64,000 nt of DNA. Origin: Anas platyrhynchos. Taxonomy: Eukaryota > Chordata > Aves > Anseriformes > Anatidae. The stretch covers positions 813,501 through 877,500 of the forward strand of contig NC_092606.1 in assembly GCF_047663525.1 (NCBI RefSeq), written 5' to 3'. The notes under the pieces are model-generated. The model was not told the origin of the DNA. It worked only from the letters and a program-made list of their open reading frames with translations, and did not search any database. The position numbers and the translations under genes are program-made. Below, one piece after another: positions 1 to 13,900 of this stretch (positions are counted from its first letter, which is position 1; each line of letters begins with the position of its first letter).

Positions 1-1447
1 GACAGTGGGTTGGGCTGCAGGGACCAGGCTGCTCACTGGGCCGCGTCCCTTGTCCCCTCAGCCCAGAGCACGAGTGTGGTGCTGTGTGCGCGGTCAAGTT
101 TCCAGAGCTGGAGATGGCATACAAACTGCATCGTTCTGTAAAACATAGATTGGTTCTATTGGAGGCTAAACCAGATCATTGGCTTTGGCCTTCCTGTTGA
201 ACAAGACCATTTTCTGTTGGTGTTTGATTTGCTGCTCCTGCCAGCCCCACTGCTGGGCGGGTTGGGTGGCTGTGGAAGCTAGTTTTGACCAAAAACATTT
301 CTTGTACATTTCACAGTATTGAAAACAGGATAATTGGTACTAATAATGGCATGCTTTAATGAAGATGACCCAGAGAAGGCATCGCGCGCTTTGTGGTTTG
401 TGCTCAGGAGCGCCGTGCCCTGCGGGGCGACGCTGAGGGGAGCGCAGTGGGGCTGGAGGAGGGGCGGCCATGCTCCCGCCTCAGCAGGGCCCTGTCAGCG
501 CAGTGGGGGCCGTGGGGCAGCTCCCCCTGAGCCCATTTCCTGCACGTCTGTGGGCCCAGTCAGACACCGGGTGCCTGAGGAAGCAAAGTTCAGGTATTAA
601 ATCCCTGCGGGGGAGCCCTGGTGATGGGGGGCGCTCAGCAGGGCAGCAGGAGCACGGCGATTCTGTCACAGCGAGCCACACGTCCTGCTGGGTGTGCGGC
701 CCCTCAGACCCCCGTGTGCCCCGGGCAGGGCTGGGTTTGTGCTCCTCTTGGCCAGGCTGGTGTGGGGCCAGTGCCAGGTGGACGAGGAGAAGGGGGTGAT
801 CGGTCAGAACCGCTGCAGGCATCCAGGAGCTGGTCCTGCATCGCTCAGAGCCATCCCACTGCCTCCTGCGGAGGTGGAACTGGGCCCAAATAGAGCAGGA
901 AGAGGTGAATTAATTGTGCTTTGCTTCATCCACCTGCTGGGGAGCATGGCAGAGATGGTGGGCCTCCTGCAGAGCCTTCGGTTTCTTCAGTCGTGTGCCC
1001 GGGTCGGGACAGCCCCACCAGCAGCTGGCTTTTGGCTCGCTGCTGCGCTGCGAAGGCGGCGGGCCCAGGGCCGCAACAGGCTGTGGTGCTCTGGTGTTGG
1101 CCTACTGCTCTCTTTTTCTTTTCTTTTAATTAAAAGTGGCCTTCTGTAACAAAAGAACAAAAGAAACAAACAAAAAAAAACAACATAAAATGCCTTTGAG
1201 TGGTTTAGATGGAGGTGAGACTTGCTGCTTTTGTCAGTATTGGTGTGGTTGTCTGTATGCACGCCTGTTTATATACGTATAGAACTTCAAGACTATCGTG
1301 TCTCCGATTTTTGTATGTAGCCTGTGTCTCTTTTGGACTGATTTGCATCTTGAGTGGATTTTTTGCATTTAAAAAAAAAAAGGTGTGAAAATTGTTTCTG
1401 GTTGGGTGGGGACAAGGGGTGTTTAAAGACCTCACTTGTGTGATTTT

Positions 1448-1469
1448 GGGAGGGAGGGAGGGAGGGAGG
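1448..1469 (+). repeat. (GGGA)n tract
   Basis: Five GGG runs separated by single A, followed by GG. This is a strong G-quadruplex pattern on the plus strand. Confidence 0.9.
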
Positions 1470-1640
1470 TTGTGGGAAGAAGACGTAATTTGCCTGGTGT
1501 GAAGACGCATTTGATGCTTGTTTGGCCCCCCCTTGCTTTCTGTGATGTGTATTGAAATGTCTCCGGGGTGGAGGTAAATGTCCTGGTGCGTGTACGGGCA
1601 GCCTGAGCTGCCAGATCCTCCCTGTCCTGCAGGAACAGAG

Positions 1641-1680
1641 CTTTCCTGGCTCCTCGGGGGCTTCCCTGGCTCCTCGGGGT
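1641..1680 (+). repeat. 20 bp tandem duplication
   Basis: Two copies of a ctt-ccctggctcctcggggg-type unit with two differences between them. Confidence 0.85.
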
Positions 1681-3459
1681 CTTGGGATCAGATTTAAGGC
1701 CCAGATAAATCACCCAGTTCCTGCGTACCTGCACAAGACGCTTGCTTGGTCCCGTCGAGTTACAGGCACTTGCTCAGTGACACCTGGGCTGCGACCCCAA
1801 TGCCTTAAATCTCTCGGGAGTGGTGCGGAGGTGTGCGGCTGATGATCGCCTTGTGGGTGAGGTTCCTGGGCTTTGCATCCCATTTTTCTTGAGCAGCTGT
1901 TCATTTAAATTTTACTCTAATTCTGAAAAATTGGCATTAGCAAAAAAAACATAAAAATCTAATGTTTCTGACCTATTTTCCATCCTTTGTTATCGTTCTG
2001 AGAACTGATTAAAACACTATTTATTTTTAGATTTTTTTTTCTTCTTTAGTCAAACATCAGTTGCTAGGACCAAATGGTTAGAGTTAAGGAAATTACATTG
2101 TGTAGTTTCATGGCATCCTTCTCTTCCTGATTTGTAGAGCTGAAAAATAATAATTCAAAACTTGAATTTTCAAAATATTAGCATAAATGCAGCACCAGAG
2201 AAGTGCAGCTTCAGCAAATGCTGTGTTTGGGTGTTTGCAGGCAGTGTCGCAGGGCCAGCAGTCCGCCTCCCTGGGAGCTGTGTAAGGGTTTGTGTGCAGC
2301 AAATACTAAGGACCCGTTCTTATTTACTTGCACAGCTGCTCTGCGCTGCCAGTGCCGGGTGGAGGTGTTGATCTGTAATTGGAATTGGTATTTATGCCTC
2401 CCGTGGGATGCAATTTTAGTCTCTCAGAGGTATTGCATGGTTCTGCTGTAAAACAGTATGAGGCCCCTTAATTTGACCCCTTTCTTTATGCTGAGAAAAT
2501 GGATTTGAGTGTGAAGAAGTGTTTCTGGCAGGAGGCAGAGCACGCCGCTGCCCGCCACAGTGGGGCCACCTGCTTCCAGAGAAGCACCCGAACTCTCTTT
2601 CCTGTGTTTGCACGGGGATCGTGCCCTCCAGCTGCTGGCACCCCCGCCCGTGTGTGTCTGTTTGTGCTGTGGAAGGCCCCAAACCGTGGGCTCTCTGCAG
2701 TGCTGTGTGGTGAGAAGCCAGAGAGCAGCGCCCGGCCAGCACGAGCCACCGGTGCCATCACAAGACATCCCACACAGGTCCCCGTGCTTGCAGATAGTGA
2801 AGCCTGAATGAATGCCTTACAGATACGCCTTAAGAATCTGACCCAAAAGAGTGTTTCTTCACAGAGTAAGAGACAAAGTGTTAACTGAATCCACCAATAT
2901 GAATTTGCCTGCTTTAAGCACTCACCGAGGCGTTCTGCTTAGTGAGGACCCGTGGCAGGAGCGCAGAACCCTCCCGTCCCTGCTGCCCCCACTGCTGGTA
3001 TAGCACACAACCAGCCTTGTGGCTAGGAGTTGTTACCCTTGTCACTGCTGAGCTCTCTGCATTAGGGATGTTTCAGTGAAGATCCTGATTGTGAGTGCAA
3101 AATTGCATCCAATGCTTGCCTCTGATTCGAAGCCCTGGAAATATATTTGCCTCCCACTGCACATCACAGGAAAGCCACAAATTGGCAAACAATCACACTG
3201 GGCAAATGCAGTCTTTGTTTACAGTGAGGACTTGTCACTGTGTTATCAATTTATTGAGATATTAAATATTGAAAAACTTAGACTGTAAAGATTTTTATGT
3301 GTTTGGATACATCTGCTATGTGAAAAACAAAAAAAAAAAACACCAACTAATTTTGTACATATTGTATTTTTACTATTCAGCTGTATTATACTGGCTCTTC
3401 ATGCTCCAGAATTTAGGTATCCAACATGAATAATATCCATGTAATAAGCACTTGCCTGA

Positions 3460-3482
3460 AATAAATATAAAACTGAAATAAA
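3460..3482 (+). terminator. Tandem poly(A) signals
   Basis: Two AATAAA hexamers 17 nt apart (start to start) on the plus strand at the end of the putative 3'UTR. Confidence 0.5.
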
Positions 3483-3500
3483 CATGCACTGAAATCTGAA

Positions 3501-6500
3501 ACAGGATTCTGCATTTTCATCCTCGTGCTTTGCATGCAGATATTTCACTCTGTCATTTTCCAATTATAAGGGCAGTGTTTTCTCTTGGAAAATGGATATT
3601 ACTCGGCCATCCATCAGCAAAGCACCTTTAATTCACTGGCGTCCTTTAGAGAAGATTGAAATGTGTTACCTGTCAGAAGTGTGAATGGGGGATTGGCCAC
3701 TGGTGCTGGCAGCACTGTGAGAGCTCTGCAGCGTGCTGTCCCTCGGCCAGCTCCGAGGCTGGGTGCTGATGAGCCCAGCAGGCTCTTTCTGGTTCACATC
3801 CACCATTCCTGGCTATTGCTATTCATCTTTGTTTAGGTGCAGGACTGTGGCTCCCTGAAATTAATAGCTGTGTGAATAGGAGCAGCAGTGCTATGGTGGG
3901 AGACCCGAGGCACCTCTTGACCTGCAGGCTGTTCCTAACCTGTGTGGGATTTGGGGTTGTTTCTGGGCAGAGCCCCGTAATTTTGATGCTATGGGGGTCC
4001 AGCTCTGCTCCCAAGCCTGTAAGCTTTGTCCCGAGGCAGTCTGCTCGTTATTGTCTGTAGCTGAGACCACTTCTGGTCAGGAATGTCAGGGAGAGTCATT
4101 CTGACATGTTTTAGCATTGTTAACACTGTTAAATAGCAGTTTGATTACTTTTAGTTAGCTGTTAGGAGATGTAATAAAACAGCTGCTGCTCTCCCCGCCT
4201 GTGATTCTGAGGAGGGCGTCACGCACAGGCTGGGGCCTGTAACCACACCTCTGCCAGCAGCCAGCAGGCAGAAACCTCCGGGCTCTGCCAGTGCCGTTCC
4301 TGTCCGGGGGATGCTTCGGGGCACTGGGAGAGCCCAGCCAGGCCCCAGGTCTCCGATGCATCCTTCCTGCCAGGTGGGTGTGAGGACAGGGGAGCTGCGG
4401 TGTCTGTGCCGCTGAGATGAGGAGCTAGGAACACAGCCTGGATAAACCTGCTTCACCTAACCCAGATCTGAATGCTCTGTCCTACAGATCGCAAAGTTGG
4501 ACGTCTCAGGTTTTCAGAAAGTCCTCCTGGTTTCCCTGCCTCTGGTGTGTGGAGTCAGAGCCAGGTAAGCTGGAGCTGCAGGAATTTAGGAAAAGCACAG
4601 GCAGAGCGAGTGCCCTGGGCACCCCTGCAGTCAGCCCCGGCACTGTGTCCTGCCCCAGCTTGTCCCTGTGTGACCCTCTGCTCAAAAATCAGCTGGGCCA
4701 GGGCTCACAGCTGGAGCTGAGTCCAAACCTTTACAGTGCCTGTGGTGGTGCCGGGTATTTGTACAAGCTCTGGGCTGGGGGAGGTCTGGTCATGCCTCTC
4801 AGGTGGGACAGGGCTGCCACACCGAACTCATCCTGCGTGTGCTGTCCCAGCTGTGTATTTGGCTCTCCCCAGGCATGCAGGAGCCAGCAGCGAGAGGTGT
4901 TTGGTTCTGGACATCACAGAGTGAGCCTGACGTGGAGGAGGAGAACAGAGGAGCCTCAGACCAGCTGCTTTTTTCCTTGCCTTTCCTTCCCACACAGGTA
5001 ATTGTGGCAGTGAGAGTGGGGCTGTGCCAGGCCGGGGAGAAACCTGCGAGCACCCCGGGATGGGGCTCGGCCCCGGCCAGCCAGGGAGCTGCAGCCGGTG
5101 TGAGCGGGGCCCGGGGGGGCTGCGCGGTGCTGCTGAGCACATCCAAGCCTCCCGCTCGTACCGGGAAGGCATCTGGAGGTGTCTTGCTCCTCCCGGTGGC
5201 CAGGTTAGCACCGAGGCTCGGCCTCGTTGTGCGGTGAGCTCACCGCAGCGCTGCCCTTTGCATTTTTAACAGGCTGTAGGGATCCCTGGCCCTGCCTGCC
5301 GGCCTCGGAAGCACTCTGAGTGATGCCCAACTTGATTGCCAAACTGCTAACGAAGGCCTTTTGCTGAAACGTTGTTACACTATTTTACAGTCTGCCCTGT
5401 CAGCCCCAGCAGATTGGGTTTGGTTAATTAGATGCTGTTAAATAGTCAGGGTAGTTCAGTAATTTGCTCTCGCTGGTATGCGACTGACCTGTCCCCTCTT
5501 TTATCCACACTCTGGATGTGCAAGATAGTGCTCATCTCAGTGTTTACAATCAGTTGTCTAGTTAGACTTTACAGTGGATTTATGAAACATTCTGGAAAGG
5601 GAGACAATGGCTTTTGAGGCTGAAAGGGCAAACACGGTGGGACCCAAACTTGTGCTACTGCCAGTGATTGCTCAGCTGTGCCTCTGATGCTGCCCCAGCT
5701 ACACCTGGGCAGGCAGCAGGCTGGGTAGGATTGCTGTGTGGGAACGGATGGGTTGAATTGCAGGGACGCTTGAGGAGCAGCACCTGCAAAGGAAATTTTC
5801 TTCTTTCCACATTTCTGAAGAGTTCGTTTGGCTTTTCCACCCCCCATCAGAGGTTTCCAAGAGCACTACGTGATGGTCAGTAAGCAAACTTGGATGAATG
5901 CGTTGGGGTGGCAGCGGTGCATGTTTCAGGCTGAGACACGGGAAGCACATCTCAATGCAACTGCACGACACAACTGGTAAGTTGTAAGGTGGTGGAACCT
6001 GCGTCTTGGTGGGGCAAAAAACCAGTAGGCATGGGGCAGGTTTAGAAAGTCATTAAAAGTGTCACTGAGCTGTAGCAAAAGTTATGTCCAAGCATGCATC
6101 AAAAAAAAAAACAAAAAAACGCTGTGCCTGGGCAGGCTGATGTGGCAGGCTGTTACCAGCAGTATCAGGACCGTGCCTGATGGAGTGAAAGGCACATGGG
6201 CGTTAAAAGGGATGGAAAGTTGGAATGTTTTATGGAGCATAAACAGTGATGAAGCCTTTGACCACCCCACAGTGCCAACTTGTTCAGACTCCTCTTTCTG
6301 AGCTATTTAGGAGGCACGGGGGAGATCCCTCATAAACATCCAGACAAGGGGATGCCTGGACCAGGCAGGTGGGGGTCTGGGGAGGTTGGAAGCGAAGGCC
6401 CCTGGGCTTCCCTGGGCTGAGCTCATCCTCAAGCAGCCGCCAGCTTTGCTACCCTCCCTCTGCCCCTGAGCAGCGCCCGGCGGCAGCGGTGAAGCAGGAG

Positions 6501-8074
6501 GCGCCGCTCACTGCCCAGCAAGGCTTCCGGCAGCGCGTGGAACAGCTTGGGAGGGTGAGGTGGTACCTTCCAAAAAACAAACCCAAAGCAGTGCTGTCAG
6601 TGTGGTTTGGGGGCCGAGTTTTTATTATTATTGTTGTTGTATTTTCTTTATGAACCTGTAAAGGTGAGGTAGAGCTTCTGAAGGCAGAAGGAAGTCAGTC
6701 CTTGGAATAATAAATAAATAGACTGCTGGAAGAGGTGGCACTAAACTCTGAGTGCCAAAGTTGTTGTGTTTGGCAAAATTGGTGGTAGACTGGAGGAAAC
6801 ACATGAAACCTAACCAAGCACACTGTTAGAGCTGTCTCTGGGTTGCAGAAAAGGGGGCAGGAAGCAGGGGAGATTTCTTTTGGTTTGATTTTTTCTGCTG
6901 GCACTGGGTAGAAGTGAGAATTTTGGGGTGACGAAACTTCACTGGGACATTGCATCTTGCTGAAATAAATTCATGTTGCTGCAGGGACTCTGCAGCTTTG
7001 GGGGACAGCTGTCTAAGGTAGAATACCTCGTTCAAAAGTTTCTGAGAACTTGCTAGAAGAAGAATGCCGAGGGATGGGGGGGGTGTTGGTAATAAGAAAG
7101 AAGGTCCTGTAGAAGAGAAAGCAAATGTGTGGTTGTAGCTGTGCTGTGCACGTCTCCCATCCCAGTCCAAGCTCCCACCACGTTACAAGATGAAGGCAAA
7201 GGACAGGGTGGCACCAGATACACCTCGTAAAGGGCTTATTCTCTTTTATAAGGATAAATACATGATTAAGAGCTCTAACAGTCACGAGTAATGGCTGAGG
7301 GATGGCTGCATGCTCTCCAGTACAGAGAGCCATTATACTTGGGTGTTTTTACAGCCAGTAGACTAGGGAAATGCTCCAGTGCCCTTCAGGAACCACCTCT
7401 GGGCAGAGCTCTCCTGCAGAAACACAAATGAGGCTTACCTAAAAACTTGGAAAGGCAATCTCTACAAAAATTGATAACAGAAAAAAAGAAAAGAAAAAAA
7501 AGAAAACAAAAACCAACAAACAAAAAAATAAACATACAAAAAAGGCAAGTAAGATAGCAAGTTCTGGAAGAGGGAGAGTCACTGCTCTAGAAGAGGAGCA
7601 GCAGGAGGATTTTTTATAGGTTTGGAGGATGAACTGGCAGTGCTGGAGGAGGATCTATCCTGGAAGCCCAGCAGTTCTGCTAGATCTTAATGTTAGCTGC
7701 AGCACGATCAGGCCTAAAAATGTAGGATGAAACTTTATTTTTTAACACTTGTCATAGGCCTACTTCTGTTCCCACTCCTCCTCTGAAGCTGAACTGCCAG
7801 CAGGCTCAGCATGTGACGATAGGTGTTCTTAGGCATGCACTGTATGTAATTTAAATCTCTGCTTAAAGTCATCTAAGGGACATCAGCGGTCTACTTGGTG
7901 ATGACCTATTTACTTTAAAGCTACTGCTTAGTACAAAACCCATGCACGCTGATCATTGAAACATTAATTACATATCATGCTCTCTTCCCAGACAGCCCGC
8001 TCCTTAGGGCTCCGTGTTCTGTCTCTGAAATTACCTTGGAGGGAGAGAAATTATTTCCAAATTGCTCCACAGAA
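3501..8074. other. Intergenic stretch between convergent genes
   Basis: It holds a GC-rich patch at about 4.2-5.3 kb and an A-rich low-complexity run at 7480-7545. No gene, RNA or mobile element is recognised. A minus-strand AATAAA at 7739-7734 could serve as a more distal SGSM2 end. Confidence 0.6.
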
Positions 8075-10900
8075 TGCCTTGACAATCAGTATTTATTCAT
8101 ATGTTACATTTAAACATAAATAATTGAGCAATAAAGAGAATAGTCTGCTCTTGACAAAAATAAATAAGTTAATACACAATATTCATAAAATACAATTAGA
8201 CAGAACATTTTAACAAATACAACAAAGTTTGTAGAGGATTTTTTTTTAAACAGTAGAGTGGTATAGTACATTCCCAACAAAAAAAATAGTGCAGTTTTTA
8301 TTTTTTACATCACTTTCTCAGGCTCTGTGAATTGGAGGGCTTTTTCGCTCATCATTTTTTTTAAATACTATTTCACTTTTCAGGTGAACAGACAAACACA
8401 CAAACTGAAGCGCTTTGGAGACCTTTCAGCAGCCATGCACTGGCCTACAGAACAGTTTGATGCACAGCTACAGGTAACGAGTTCAGGCTGTGAGCATGCC
8501 TGCAGTACGACTTCTTGGCTTCTAATCCTGAGCACACCCTAACTGTGGGAGCACGTGGCGGGAGGGGAGTAAAGCTTATCATAACTTTCTTCCTTCTGTA
8601 ACTCCCACTGCGATTATTTTAGCACTGTTCTGTGTAGAAAGGGGGTTTCCTTCTAAACCGCCTCCTCCACAGTACCTTTTTCAGCATTATGTAGGCTCAT
8701 CTGTTCGCACTTGTTTTGTGACCATGGTGCTTCTGAGCGTGGAGAACAACAGGTTTGATCCCACAACAGCAGTGAAGGTGCGTGTGCCTACAGCAGGGGC
8801 CTGATGACCTGGTCTGGGGGGGGCAGGACTGAAGTGACGCAGGCTGTGTGACAACGGAGGGAGGGATGGGTTGGGATGGGTGTTTTTCTTTACCATCCCA
8901 TCAAATTTTCAGAGACCGGTTTAAGGGCTTGGTTATGGAGCTGAAAAGCACTTTGTGTCCATTTGGACTACTATTCATATTTTTTATTTTCATAAGAAGA
9001 GATCTAATCACAGATGCTCATTCTAGAACCAAATCCCTCTTGCACGTGCAAGTAATGCTTGGCTCATGAGGCCCCAAAGGCAGTACAAATGTAGTGCAAA
9101 AAGCAAGAGGAAACTGCTCACTGTTTGTGCAATAATGAGAGCAGAGTCACCTCTCAGGATTTAAATCTTCAGAGTAATTTGATTTCCTACACCCATTTTG
9201 CTAAAAATCTGATTTTAGAAGCTCACATGAGCTGATCTAATCAATATAAACTTCTTAAAAGCAGAGTTGAAAACTGTTTTCTCTATGAGGTTCAATGGAA
9301 ACAAAGCTACGTAAACCTGCGTGCTCTGATTTAAAAAAAAAAAAAAAAAAGATTCAAACACTCTTTTTTTCTCTTTTTTTTTTTTTTCTTCTTCTAAATC
9401 ACTGAGGTTCTAATAGCCAAGGGTGGAATAGTTAAAGTGCTTAAGCTAAATCACTAGGACTTCTAGGAGCACAGGTCACGTATCCATGAAATCTACAGTT
9501 AACCCTATTTGCAACAAAACTGCTCCTTCCCTTCATCTCTTATGCTAATACAGAGATACGCTTTTACTTAGAAACAACACCTACCCTGGGAAAGTAGTTC
9601 AGAGTATACATGATAAATGTTATCTAGTGTGACGAAGTGCTAAGATGGCAATAGATTTGTTTAAAGCTGCACAGCTGAGCCCCAGCTAACTCTATGTCAC
9701 CTTCGATCTCTATAGAGCACGGATTAAAGCCTATGCTGCTACTTAAAGCATGCAGCCAAGCACAAGAAAGAAATGGCACAGAACTGCCATGGGGTGCATG
9801 GATGGCTCGACAAAACAGCACAGTGCTACAGCAAAATGGAGCCTGTGCAACAATTTGAACTGCTTAATCTAGCAAGTACTGACACCTGCTTGAGTTAGTG
9901 AGTGCCTGGTTTGTGTTTGCAGGATCCCAAGGAAAGTCCTCCCAGGAAGCTTTGCAGAGCGGGGAGGAGGAGGCTAGTAGTGAGCAGTGAATAAACCGGA
10001 GGAGGTGAGGCTCTGTGGTGTCTGCTCCGTAAGTAGTGACTGAACTTCATGGGATTCCACACAGATGCAGTGTGGGACTTGCTAACATGAGCAAGGAAAC
10101 TGTTTCTGTGTGCTCAACTTGTGTTAACCTGAACTATATTGGGCAGATTTGTCATTTGGGAATACTTGCAGAGTAAGTTTGCAAAGTAAAGTGAGGGCAT
10201 GTTTGTGGCATGCGTAGGCCGTGAAGACTCAACAGCATGCGCTGTCAGCAAAGGCTAACCCCCATTTCTAGCCAATGCTGCCAGATCTTCACTGCTCATC
10301 TTAATTATGTTATTTACTATAAGGCTATTTTCTCAGTTGGTAACCTTGTTTATTTTACTTGCTGCTAAATACTCTGGTGAATATAAATTCAAATGTTTTA
10401 GTAACAGGAGCTGCATATGCATTCTCTTCCACTTTCAAGGCATAGTCCACAAACTGTGTCCATAACTGTGTTCTTCCAAGGACCCAGTTCAATGCTTGTG
10501 ACACTTGAGTACTGGATCAGGGCTTACCTCCTTGAAAAGCTCTGTCAGAGCACAAAATGTGCTATTAAGGGTACAGTAAATCAAAATATAAGTGTTCCAG
10601 TATGTCACCCCCCCCCCTTTAATATCTCAAATATGTAGGTAGACAGTCTTCTAGAGAGAGGGAAATACAAGAATGAAAAAAGATTCCATCTTGAAATACA
10701 AAGTTGAGTGTAACAAGGACTATCAAACATAAAGTTTATCTTGTGAAGGAAAAGTTCAATTTTTAAAAGTATTACAAATCTGTTAGATATTTATTACATT
10801 ACATGGAAGATGCAATTAAAACACTGTTTTGAAGTTACAGTGCAAGAAATGCTCCATCCAATAGCTCACAACAAGGCCCACAATGACAGTCTGTTCGTTA
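8075..10900 (-). other. SGSM2: Probable SGSM2 3'UTR with alternative poly(A) sites
   Basis: There is no further coding sequence after the stop. On the minus strand AATAAA occurs at 10795-10790 (about 105 nt after the stop), 10354-10349, and 8097-8092. The last follows an AT-rich block with overlapping ATTTA pentamers (8170-8156), which looks like a distal 3'UTR end. A short and a long 3'UTR are therefore both possible. The distal end is inferred from composition only. An A18 run (9333-9350) and a T-rich tract (9363-9390) lie inside. Confidence 0.55.
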
Positions 10901-10989
10901 TCACTTATTTTCAATCAGTGTCTGCACTTTGTAGACAAGGTCTCTTGCTATCCTCAGTATTTCCTGGGCATTATGATGCTCTGCCATTT
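10901..10989 (-). CDS. SGSM2: SGSM2 coding exon 24 (stop codon)
   Basis: Residues 1022-1050 and TGA at 10903-10901. It reads [18 protein letters not shown] and ends VQTLIENK, the shared SGSM C-terminus. Acceptor ttttag|AAATGG. Confidence 0.95.
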
Positions 10990-13900
10990 CTAAAAGACAC
11001 AGACAAACATTCTTAACTGTCAGTGACAGGAACTTTTGTGCCCTAGCATTGATAGTACTATAACATTAGCATTGATTAGTTAGTGTAACACAAGCAGCAA
11101 TCCAGAAGTATTGCTGGGCTTTACGTTTGTAGAATTAACAGTAGAATAAATGAACGAATCCCTTAGTGCTATAGGTCCTTGCATGAAGATCTAATCCTTC
11201 AGGTGTCAGTTCTCTTGCTCCAGAAAACCTCAGTGCCTTGTGACCACAGAACAGGAATGGGAGGTCTGCACCCACACATGCCTGTGAACAGCCCTCCTGG
11301 ACTCTAAAAAATGTAAAGCTGCAGAAACAGAACCTAACTTGATCAAAAGATGTCCTTCCAGGAAGGGACCATTGCTGGATCGACTGGGATGCAAGTGATA
11401 ATACAGTTAAGAAGGGCTTTGTGTACCTGGAGCAATGTGGCTAAATAATTCCACATAAAGAGGCCTGTACTAAAGTAAGATAGCTAGAGTAAAGTAGCTC
11501 TTGAAATCTTGACAGACCAGAATCTTTAGTGTGTTTTTGTTTGTTTTTGAGGGAAGCAGGAATGCTGCTGTTTGTGTGCCAAGTAAGATCTTCAGGAAGT
11601 ATTTGAAAATCTGGGCTCTTCACTTCCATGAAAAGCAACGTGATTGAAGGGGTAAGAAATGTGCAGCTTAAACTGAAATGGGGCTTTTCATATCAGCAAG
11701 AACACTGCACAATTGCAGGTGGTTTGTCAGAATACGGGAGAAGCAACAAACTCTGAATACTTCCTTCTTATCAAAATGACTCTCTTAAAAATGTCCCTTA
11801 CCATTAAAAAACTTGATGATATCAGTGAAGTCCATGTTGTTATCACGGATAATCTCTCGATAAACTTCCACAAGTGCTAAGGCAATGAAAAGGACAAAAT
11901 GTTCTGAAGAGATGTGCTTTGCTGCCCAAATAACTTCCCACACTGTAAATACATCCTCGTACAACAATTCTGAATGGGAATAAACATTACAAGAGCATCT
12001 GATTATTCAAATTGACCTTTTTACCCCCTCTAATTAATGTCTTGCAGGCCTTATGCAGAAAAGAATAGAATCTGATGAATCTTCCCTTTCCCTCTCCCCT
12101 TTTCCAGCCAACATCATTCCAATGGTAGTTAATCTCTGAGAATTCTAGTGAGCCTAGCTGCTGATCATCCAGACATTTACATCAAAACATCAATTCAGTT
12201 TTGCACAACTCTAAACTATAGGCATAGAACATTATTACCTCTTTTAAAGTCGAGCAGGAACCAGCGATAGCAGAAGTAAAAGTGAGTGTAATCTCCATTC
12301 TGGTGCATCAATTCAAAAAGCTCTGAGTCTAGAATCTAAAATGCAAAACATCAGATGTTAAACATTATCTTGTCTGAAAGTAGCCCAAATCAAAGGTGTT
12401 GGAGGCTGCTGAAGACTTCTTTGCTACTTCTTATCAGCTATGGTTATTCTGAGCAGCTGCTTAGCACAGATCCGCCCTTTTGTTATGCATTTGCAAAATG
12501 CTGATGGTGTGGGTGCCCTGACAGACTGACAGGGTGAAGGCTCACTGTCTGTGCAGCTATGATGTGACTGGATTTTAATGTGATTTCTCCTTGACTTCAG
12601 CTGAAGCTGGAATGAGCCGTAAGTATGAGTCATTACATGGGGTAGCTGGTGTACTGAAGGCAGAAGTTTTGGGAATTTGTTCTGTCAAGTTATTATGAGC
12701 TGACCTGCCCTAATGCATAGTCTATTGTAACAGCAAATATTGTTCCCTAAAAAGCAGGAAATCATTCTGGGGCTGCATAAATCTCCTCCACAGCTCTGAA
12801 GTACCAGATGGCTAGGAACCCTATTCACTGGAGTCCTTGCCCTTCAAGCTAGTCCTAAGCCTCTGAAACAATCTCATCTTCTTTCAAATAAAATTCAAAG
12901 AGACTCACTTGGATTAGGGACCGCATGTTGGCAAAGTGTGTGTCCATAGCACCTCCATTGGGGAAGTTCTGGCTCATCCTCTTCATCAAGTGGCTGAAGC
13001 AGCTGTAAGCCAGTTGATCTGCAGGTATAATGCAGAACATTTAGTGTTCCATGTCTTTTGATGTCCTTGAACCAAAGTAATGTACAGCAGGGCAAAGACA
13101 AAAAAAAAAAAAAAAAAAAAAAAGAGGGTTTTCCCCTTTGCTGTTCCCTATCCCCATCATCAGTATTAAGGTGAAACAGAAGACAGTACCCAACTCTGGA
13201 CCATTTTAATTATGTTTCTGAACAGCTTAAGGTTGAGTTTTCAGCATAAGCAACTGCTGGAATACGGCTGCTTTGAAAATGTAGTAAAATTTAATCTGGA
13301 GTTGGTCAGTAAACAGGGAACCTCTGAGGTACTAATGTTGGTAATATCAACAGCCACATTTAAAGAAAATATGGATCAAGAGCTGCAAGTTTGTTTTTCC
13401 TAGTGAGCTAACCTTGATTAATGCATACAAGTTCTTCTAAAACAGCATTTATAGAGAACTCCCTAAAGATACCAACATATTCCTAAAGAAAACGCTTCCT
13501 ACCGTTGTCAAGTATAACCATCAAAGGAGCCAGGAGGTCACACATGCCTTGAACATAACCAACTTCTAGGTGCTCCCAAACATAACTGCAGAAAGAAGAA
13601 AGCACAAGTGATAATAGGATTAAACAATCCTCTTGTCTGCCTAGTAGATGTCCTGCAACACTGTATCTGGGCACCTCACAATTATTAATTGCCATTTATA
13701 GCACCCCATTGCAGCAAAGATATATTATCCTCATGTGGAAGAAACCAGAGCTAATAGTACATTAAGAGAACAGTTCAAGGTGAACGATGGAGTCTGTTTC
13801 TTGAGGTAAAAGGAGACTCTCTCAAGTCCATGTTCCAAATGTGGACCACCTATCATATCTGTACTTTCTAATGTTCCATACTAGGAACTACCATTCCTTC

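Larger units (their letters stand above)
1..3500 (+). other. Probable 3'UTR of a plus-strand gene, possibly MNT
   Basis: There is no convincing coding sequence. The stretch ends with a Pumilio-type word TGTACATA (3354-3361) in a T-rich context and two AATAAA signals (3460-3465 and 3477-3482), as expected for the end of a plus-strand mRNA. In human, MNT lies tail to tail with SGSM2, which fits the strand and position; the gene name is inference from that synteny only. A (GGGA)n tract (1448-1469) and a 20 bp tandem duplication (1641-1680) lie inside. Confidence 0.4.
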
